A stretch of DNA of 64,000 nt from Galeopsis tetrahit (lineage: Eukaryota > Streptophyta > Magnoliopsida > Lamiales > Lamiaceae). Under the pieces are notes generated by a model. That model was not told the origin of the DNA and did not search any database. It saw only the letters and a program-made list of their open reading frames with translations. The translations under genes were made by a program, and so were the position numbers. The stretch covers positions 7,628,501-7,692,500 of the forward strand of contig OY776123.1 of NCBI GenBank assembly GCA_963675135.1. Reading direction: 5' to 3'. Every line of letters begins with the position of its first letter. Within the stretch, counting starts at the first letter, position 1. This document shows, piece by piece, positions 57,786 to 64,000 of this stretch.

Positions 57786-58265
57786 ATGGCTTCTTCATCA
57801 TCATCATCATCATCAATGGCTGAGGCGGCGTCGCTGCTCGTGCCATGGTTCTTCAACCAGCCGGCTTTGAACGATTCGGACCCACGGGAGTTCGCGATTT
57901 TCGTACACTGTCAAACCCGATCAGTAACCTTACTTGAAGGGGCGCTCGACGACGAATCGATCATCCGTGAAATTTCGCCGCGGGGCGCCTCTTTTCCGGC
58001 CACCAAAGCTTCAATCGAGTCTCTGCCTCGCTTCCGGGTGTCGAAATCGGGATTAGAATGTGCGATTTGCTTAGCAGAGGTCAACGTGGAGGCCACGGTC
58101 AAAGTGATGCCGTGCGGGCATAAGTTTCACTCGGGTTGTATTGATGAGTGGCTGGGTATTCGGGGGACGTGTCCGAATTGCCGGTTCAGTATGCCGGTTG
58201 AGCTGAGGAAGGAGGGGGGAGGCTGGAGGATTCATACCTTTTATCTTCCCGATACTACTATGTAA
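57786..58265 (+). CDS. RING-H2 finger E3 ubiquitin ligase (MPSR1-like)
   Basis: Single-exon, 159 residues, ATG at 57786 after an A-rich leader (ATG at codon 11 is a possible second start). Ser run near the start (coded by a TCA/TCT microsatellite), no signal peptide or membrane helix. The RING is C3H2C3: C92-x2-C95-x14-C110-x-H112-x2-H115-x2-C118-x10-C129-x2-C132 (CAICLAEV, MPCGHKFHSGCIDEWL, CPNCRF). ATKASIESLPRF just before the RING is the linker seen in small soluble plant RING E3s such as MPSR1, which ubiquitinate misfolded proteins; a similar E3 role is inferred. All eight metal ligands are present, along with Trp122, the usual E2-contact tryptophan. Intact. Confidence 0.9.
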   Translation: MASSSSSSSSMAEAASLLVPWFFNQPALNDSDPREFAIFVHCQTRSVTLLEGALDDESIIREISPRGASFPATKASIESLPRFRVSKSGLECAICLAEVNVEATVKVMPCGHKFHSGCIDEWLGIRGTCPNCRFSMPVELRKEGGGWRIHTFYLPDTTM

Positions 58266-58880
58266 TTAGGGAGTAGTTAATACAATAAACATTACTCTAA
58301 TTTTTATTAGTATTTGATTGTATGTAAATTATCTACCTGAAATTTATTTTGTATTTTCTTTTCACCTTACTTTTGTTTTTGTTTAAAATAAGAACGGGCC
58401 ATGGACAGAATAAAAGAAACTAGGTAAAAGTGGTGAATGGTGATGCACCTCTTGGACTGAATACAGTATAATGCAAACATAGAAGGCCATTTTTGGGTTG
58501 AGTTTGCTTTCATTATCTTTTACAATTTTCAGCGAGGTTATTTTGAATGGTTAGACCACCTGATCGATGTGGTCAAGAGCCAAGAGGTAAGGATGTAATC
58601 CCTTTATTGCTGAATGAAAATGCTGAAAAAATGAAAATTACATGAAGTATGTTTTAATTGGATGTTGATTTTTTTTTTCTTAGCAACATGGTGGATATAA
58701 ATTGGTCTGCCCGGCTCAGCCCGTCGGGCCAATCGATATTTTTGGGTTGGGTCGGGTCTGCCCATGAATTAGTCGAGCCTATAAAATTGGAGTCAAATTT
58801 AACACATTCGGGCCTATCGGGCCAGCCCAGTCCATAAGATTTTTTTATTTTTTTTACAGTCTATTTGTGAAAATATTATT
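58266..58880. other. 3' flank of RING gene and a 'cgggcc' repeat
   Basis: 58266-58400 is probable 3' UTR. 58700-58850 is rich in 'cgggcctatcgggccagccc' and 'gggttgggtcggg' words, the same kind of sequence as in the 28249-28881 MITE, but ends were not found. No coding. Confidence 0.4.
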
Positions 58881-58884
58881 TCTC

Positions 58885-59545
58885 ATAACTTGGTCAACGA
58901 GCTTCACCTGCTTCTTATTTTCTGAAAAATCGAAGAATCCCTCAACTTCAGCGACCTAATCAAGAAATCCCTCAATATTAAAATTTTCATTGAAGGAAGG
59001 GAGATCCGCCTTCAATCGAAATTCATCATGCCTGTCTTGTCGATTGTCCATACGATCAGGAATATTACGATTTTCCCTGAATATATTCGCTGCTTCTTCA
59101 TCTGAAGATTCCTCCTCTTCATAAGTCTGTCCCCTGGGATTCTGTTGAGGAATTTCACGTCGGGGGCCACTACTTCTTCATCTGACGATTTCTCTTCATA
59201 GGTCTGTCCCTGGAATTCTGTTGACGAATTTCACGTTGGGATTTTGTTGACGAATTTCACGTTGAGGGTCACTACTTCTTCATCTGACGATTTCTCTTCA
59301 TAGGTCTGTCCCTGGAATTCTGTTGAGGAATTTCACGTTGGGATTCTGTTCGTTGAGGGCCACGAGCAAATCACCTGGTTCCTTCATCGTTTTCTGGGTT
59401 GTCAAGATGTTCTTCATGACCGCCCTGAGTGTTATTTGTTCTACGCGAGTGGTTAACGGTTCTACGCGAGTGGTTAACGTTTGGACTGCCGTCTGCATCT
59501 CTGATCACGTAAACGAGGGTGGGTTCGCCTAGCCATCACCAAGGA
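58885..59545 (-). pseudogene. LTR-retrotransposon gag remnant
   Basis: Minus strand, from about 59520: TAVQTLTTRVEPLTTRVEQI (short coiled coil with a tandem TTRVE.L repeat), KNILTTQKTMKE, then after frame breaks NIFRENRNIPDRMDNRQDRH, DEFRLKADLPSFNENFNIEG, FLD, TAG, VAEVEGFFDF and VKLV. 'LK.DLPSF.G..NIE.FLDW..EV..FF...' is the gag signature of many plant Ty3 elements; the Trp is replaced by TAG. 59160-59345 has tandem repeats of a block of about 90 bases. Protease and pol are absent. Confidence 0.6.
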
Positions 59546-59550
59546 AAGCT

Positions 59551-59565
59551 TGGCTCTGAATACCA
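59551..59565 (-). other. Possible primer binding site next to the gag remnant
   Basis: Minus strand TTGGTATTCAGAGCCA resembles the initiator-methionine tRNA site TTGGTATCAGAGC with one extra base, in the right place and orientation to precede the gag remnant. The LTR that should lie above 59566 could not be bounded. Confidence 0.5.
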
Positions 59566-59974
59566 ACCGACACGGGAGCGATACGTAGAAGACAAACACT
59601 CTTCTTACGAGAAAGAGTGAAAGTGTTTTCTTAGAACTTGAAAATATGATTCAATGATAATTTTGAATACAATATCATATATATATATATATATTTCATT
59701 GTATTCAAACTAAGAATTAAATGTAATTAAAAAAAAAATGGAGGAGTTTGACCATAGAAATTGATTAGTCATGCATGTCCCACATCAATATTAGATTTCG
59801 AGTTGATCGAACCAGTCCATCGGGTATGGGCCAAATTGACGGCTCTACCAGAAAGCATGAATATTCTGGACAAGGGTATAATCTGCTTCATAGGCTCATA
59901 GCAGTGCAGTATTTTGGACAAGAATTTTCGAAAAGTAATTCCCTTGTTTTATGTAGGTTATGTATTTGAGGATG

Positions 59975-62970
59975 TAATTGGATGAAGTCTGTATTTTGGA
60001 CAAACAATGAGAATGACAATCCAACTTTTGATGTAATTTGTGTATGAGTTGGTGACAAAAATCCAGGTCTAATGAGTATTATATATTATCTTCGTTCGTC
60101 ACAAATTTCTAATTTACTTTTTTATGAAAATTAAGGAATATAAATAATTCCTCTATTTTCTACTTAATCAATTTCGTCTTTTTTTACGTTTTTTACTTAA
60201 TGACTTATACCTAAAATAGTAAAAGAGTATTTTAACTATTTTCGTAAAAGAGTATTTTAATTATTCCTTTAAAATATCTAAATATTACATCAAATGTCAT
60301 CATTTTATCTATACTAAAAAGTATATTTACTATTCACAAAATTGAAAAGTTTTTACTACTCCACTTTTATCTTTCATAATACTAATAAACAATTCATACA
60401 TTAAAATTCGTATCTAAAAATTATGAGTTCTTAAATAAGGGACGGAGGGAATAAAGGTAGATAGATTGTTTGTTATTTAAGAAAATAAAAAATTTACAGT
60501 GGATCATAAAAAATAGATAGTGAAAACTGAAAAGCTTACGAAAACAATTATATGTCAAATTATAAATAGATAGATGGAGAGTACTGTATAAATGAGTTTG
60601 TTTAAGGATATATGTCAAATTATATTTCTATAAAAACATTTGAGTCACGAGTGTAGATCACTTAATGAGTCAAATGCTATTTACAATTTTACACAGTGAT
60701 GAAATGTATCACCGGTCAGATTTATACATTAAAGATGATTCATTACACTGCACATACTCAAAAAACAGAAAAAAAAAAAAAAAAAAAAAAAGCGATATAT
60801 ATTTTACTTCATTAGTCACATAATTTAATTGTTTGCACACTTTTCATGAGTGAAAAGTTCACCCGTCCAATAATTGTTTACACATTTTAAATAAGAAACT
60901 TCTTTATAAATTTCACTCTCACAATATTCACGTATTTATATAAAATATCATTATTTTTACACTCAATTCAATTATATTCTTACTTTAGTGTTACCACAAA
61001 TTTGGTACAAATAATTACGGAATATGAGATAGGGAGGGTACCTTAGAAAGTGGTAAACTTATTTAGTGTGTACCACAAATTTGGTGCAAATAATTATGAG
61101 ACATAGATTTTATCTTAGAAATGAAAGGGGTAATCTTGTTTAGTAGAGGGAAATAATTCATAAGAAAAATATGAAAAATACCCTATGGTCCTTATATTAA
61201 AAAAATTACTCTCAATTTTCAGTTGATCACAAGTCACAACTATCAAACCCAGACAATGTTGATACATTTTCGATGTGAAACATTCTAACATAACATGTAT
61301 AAAACCCAAGCTAGTGTCAATAAATTTAACGGGCTAGATAAACAGAATCAAATTCCAAAAGTTTAATACCCCATCACAAAAGCTCAATTATACGCTTCAC
61401 AAATTAGAAACTCACAAGCTCCATCCATAATCATCACATACATTTTCAACATTTTTACATACCTCAATTCAAGTAAACTTAGAAATGAATGAAGTGATTG
61501 ATCTACGTATTATATCAGATCAATTGGAGTATGTTTTTGAATGGCCTACTAAACGACCATATACGGAAAAAAATTGTGTCTCTTTTCCCCACACCAAACA
61601 CATCTCAATGGTAAAATAATACGGAGTATAACTATTTGTTGGGACTTTCACTAATATTTGAACACAACCATGTAAACATGCTTTACCAAACTGAAAAAAG
61701 AACCAACTCATCTGGCGCATCATTCAGAAATGAAAGTTAGACCATTTACTCAGAACTGGGAAGTAAGAATCCTTTGTTTTACCTGATGTAGAATAGCTCA
61801 AGATAAAACTGTTCAAACACCAAACTCATCCAACAGTTGAAAAATGAAAAGCCAATAATGATTCACAATGATTAAGTTAAAACATGCAGACAATCAGTAA
61901 CAATTAAGCAATAGCCAATTGCCCTTGGTTGATGAACTATTTCTTTGTTTTACAAGTCCTCGTTAATCACTGGCTTATAGTTCATTTAGTGACGATAATC
62001 ACATATATAACATAATACACACCATAAACGATCTTTTTAAATGAACAAAACAAACTATGTTGAATAGGCAGTGAATCCCTCAGCACATGAAGCTCCAAAT
62101 TATGATCGGCTAAAGTATCATTAACCACCAAACTTAAAGATTTTGAAGTAAAAAAATTCATAATCGCTGTACAAAAGTTAAATATTCATGCCACTGGGTA
62201 GGCCATCATGAAAGGTAGAGAAAACTATCATACGAATGTACCTCTTGGAGTAAATAAATCAAAAGCATTAGCATCTATCTAAGCTCACATCAAAATGAAA
62301 AGACAAAACAATCTTATGCTGTTGAACATTCAGACACAAGAGATTTGTCTTTGTAGTGGAGGCCTAAGCTTCACAGCCAGAACAAATGCCGAAACTACTA
62401 TGTGCTAAGGCAGATTCCATTATTCGATAGGGGGACAGTTCATATAACTAGAAGAGTCAGAACCTAAAAAGTGATCTCCAAGTTGAGATTAAGTTAAAAA
62501 AACTGCCAAATGAATTATAATGCCTGATCAAATACCGGGAATACAACTCGTGCCTAAGAAAGTTGAAGAACTAGAAACACAAAGTAAACTTCCTATGTAG
62601 TATTGAATGGGTTATAACACAATAGGTTTATTAAACTACATATCAAGTCTTATAATCAACTGATCAAATAATCAAAAGCCAAACAAGACGAATCATCTTT
62701 AGAATTCAAAAGCTATCCAAATACAAAACACCACAAGAAGATACAACACTTTTTCAACAGTTAAAGAGCATAAAGATGTTTTAAAATGATAAAGCCAATT
62801 AAAAAGGTCCCATATATATTCTTTAAATAACCAGTTTATGTATACTCTTCTTATTCCAGTGAGCCTATTGAGCTTATCAGTATCTATATCGTTCAAAGGA
62901 AATTAACCTGCTCATCACTTAGGCTACTTTCAGTATCTGTATGCTCCTCAAATAAAATAAAATAAAATCT
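59975..62970. other. Long intergenic region, MITE traces
   Basis: No gene recognised. 60089-60449 may be a Stowaway-like MITE (right end GGGACGGAGGGAATA; left end degenerate TCTTCGTTCGTCAC). 60770-60791 is an A-run. 61000-61100 has two copies of 'accacaaatttggt(a/g)caaataatta'. 62200-62970 may hold the 3' UTR of the minus-strand gene ending at 62974. Confidence 0.4.
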
Positions 62971-62973
62971 ACA

Positions 62974-63606
62974 CTACTTTTTAACCTTTCGAGATCTCCG
63001 AGGGCCAAGAACCTCCATTCTTCCAACAGAGCATCCACACCTTGCACGGAATACCAGAACTGCCCTCCCATTAGGTGGCGCCATCTTCTTGAGCTCTGCC
63101 TCCAACTCCCTGTGGTGATCACGGTGCAATTCGAACAATCCCTTCTTCGATTCAGTATCCGATGATTTCTTCACACTCTCCTCAGTTTCCAATTGGATGT
63201 CGAATTCAGCGGCTTTAGTAAGCCCTCTACACCCGGGTTTCCCACACCTACTGTCCATACAAACGGTGATTGCAACAAGGGCGGTTGCTGCGAACAAAAT
63301 GCTAAGCCCTAAGCACCCAAACACCATGGGAGCTCGGACGATTTCCTCACTCATTACTTCTATCACTTCTTCACTGAGTTCGACGGTTTTTTGAGCTATA
63401 ATCATGGCGTAGGGATAGAGCAAATATCCACAAGCACCAATAACAGCGATCATGATTATTAGATCGATCAAAGCGTAACGGGAGTGATCGCAAGCGGGGA
63501 TGTTCAAGTGATTGAGGGAATTGGGGTTTTTTCTGTTCTTATTGAAGTGGTGAATTTGCTTCGATGATTTAGAAAAGGGGTGAGTTGAATTCACAGATTT
63601 CGCCAT
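62974..63606 (-). CDS. Uncharacterized membrane protein, At5g19025-like
   Basis: 210 residues from ATG 63606 (MAKSVNSTHPFSK); an in-frame ATG at 63684 is possible but gives a non-family leader. Intronless. Basic, Ser/Asn-rich N-terminus; two membrane helices at about 45-66 (LIDLIIMIAVIGACGYLLYP) and 95-116 (VFGCLGLSILFAATALVAIT); then a Cys-rich CMDSRCGKPGCRGL; then the conserved soluble part KAAEFDIQLETEE, KKGLFELHRDHHRELEAELK, KMAPPNGRAVLVFRARCGCS and VGRMEVLGP with a basic tail. This order and wording match the plant family named after At5g19025, recalled from memory. Function unknown. Paired Cys motifs suggest metal binding (inferred). Intact. Confidence 0.85.
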   Translation of the reverse strand: MAKSVNSTHPFSKSSKQIHHFNKNRKNPNSLNHLNIPACDHSRYALIDLIIMIAVIGACGYLLYPYAMIIAQKTVELSEEVIEVMSEEIVRAPMVFGCLGLSILFAATALVAITVCMDSRCGKPGCRGLTKAAEFDIQLETEESVKKSSDTESKKGLFELHRDHHRELEAELKKMAPPNGRAVLVFRARCGCSVGRMEVLGPRRSRKVKK

Positions 63607-64000
63607 GCCTAAATGCTGGTCAACCGCAATCGAGCTGCTGTCGAGACAGATCATTTGGATTTGAATTGAACCTTTTTGTAACATAAATCAATAATCAATC
63701 AAACCCAAAACTCCACATGATTTTTCCCGATAAACCCAGTTCGAGAATCCCAAAAACAGATTTGATTCAGAGCACCTTGTTGCAACTTACAAGGGATCTT
63801 AGGTGGCAACTAGAAATGAAAACCCCTCGTGATTTTATGCGATCAAGAATCAAAATCAGCAGCAAAGTGCGAAAACTGAGATATGGAGGAATGAAAAAAT
63901 TGGATTGTTGGCCGGTTGTTGGGAGCAAAAGAGACGGCAAGGAAGAGGTTTAATGGTAGTATAATGTAGGCAGTGTATTTTCTGGTGATTAAATTAATTT
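63607..64000. other. 5' flank of the At5g19025-like gene
   Basis: No plus-strand gene is supported. The short open frame at 63717-63953 is Lys/Arg-rich and is most simply 5' UTR or promoter of the minus-strand gene read backward. Confidence 0.35.

Noticed and set aside
63717..63953. Small plus-strand gene divergent from the At5g19025-like gene
   Set aside because: Basic low-information sequence with no family likeness, in the expected 5' UTR/promoter of the minus-strand gene.

Overview
This window is nuclear DNA of a flowering plant, most likely a eudicot. It holds intron-split genes of plant-only families (chloroplast starch synthase II, a PPR protein, an AAR3-type DCN1-like protein, a RING-H2 E3 and an At5g19025-like membrane protein). 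AT-rich space between them is filled with Ty3/gypsy, Ty1/copia, LINE, SINE, CACTA, hAT, PIF/Harbinger, Mutator and Stowaway-type elements. I cannot name the species; an asterid such as a member of Lamiales is only a guess.

Layout. 1-1.43 kb: PPR gene on the minus strand with a one-base frameshift, 3' end outside the window. 1.7-3.1 kb: a hAT-type MITE and a LINE RNase H remnant. 3.6-7.9 kb: soluble starch synthase II on the plus strand, nine coding exons, 749 codons reconstructed, intact. 8.8-12.0 kb: an AAR3/DCN1-like gene on the minus strand, nine exons, 296 codons, intact. 12.6-14.6 kb: a repeat-rich element split by a gene-fragment-carrying MULE (13.1-14.0 kb). 15.3-15.8 kb: a broken pectin methylesterase pro-region. 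16.6-22.3 kb: a 3'-truncated Ty3/gypsy element on the minus strand whose gag-pol frame is broken only by four TGA codons. 22.8-23.8 kb: a MULE with 43-bp terminal repeats and a 9-bp target duplication. 24.4-27.3 kb: a hAT-type MITE and a decayed CACTA element. 26.9-29 kb: two tRNA-like SINEs and a duplicated segment with a MITE inside. 29.3-31.8 kb: an LTR-like block. 32-34 kb: a CACTA end and a giant foldback. 34.4-35.8 kb: 2-oxoglutarate dioxygenase and HSP90 fragments side by side. 36.6-39.1 kb and 43.9-44.7 kb: an AT-rich tandem array split by a Harbinger MITE and a nearly whole copia element (39.9-43.9 kb). 44.7-54.3 kb: a Harbinger element with transposase debris, a duplicated unidentified gene fragment, an orphan ORF and further foldbacks. 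55.6-57.6 kb: a tandem duplication upstream of an intact RING-H2 gene (57.8-58.3 kb). 58.9-59.6 kb: a gag remnant. 63.0-63.6 kb: an intact At5g19025-like gene on the minus strand.

The host genes do not form a pathway. They work separately in RNA editing or processing, amylopectin synthesis, cullin neddylation, ubiquitin ligation and an unknown membrane role. The distinctive content is the record of nested insertions, several dated by empty sites inside the same window, and the repeated capture of host-gene fragments (pectin methylesterase, dioxygenase, HSP90, an unidentified membrane protein). I saw no new defence, toxin or biosynthetic system.
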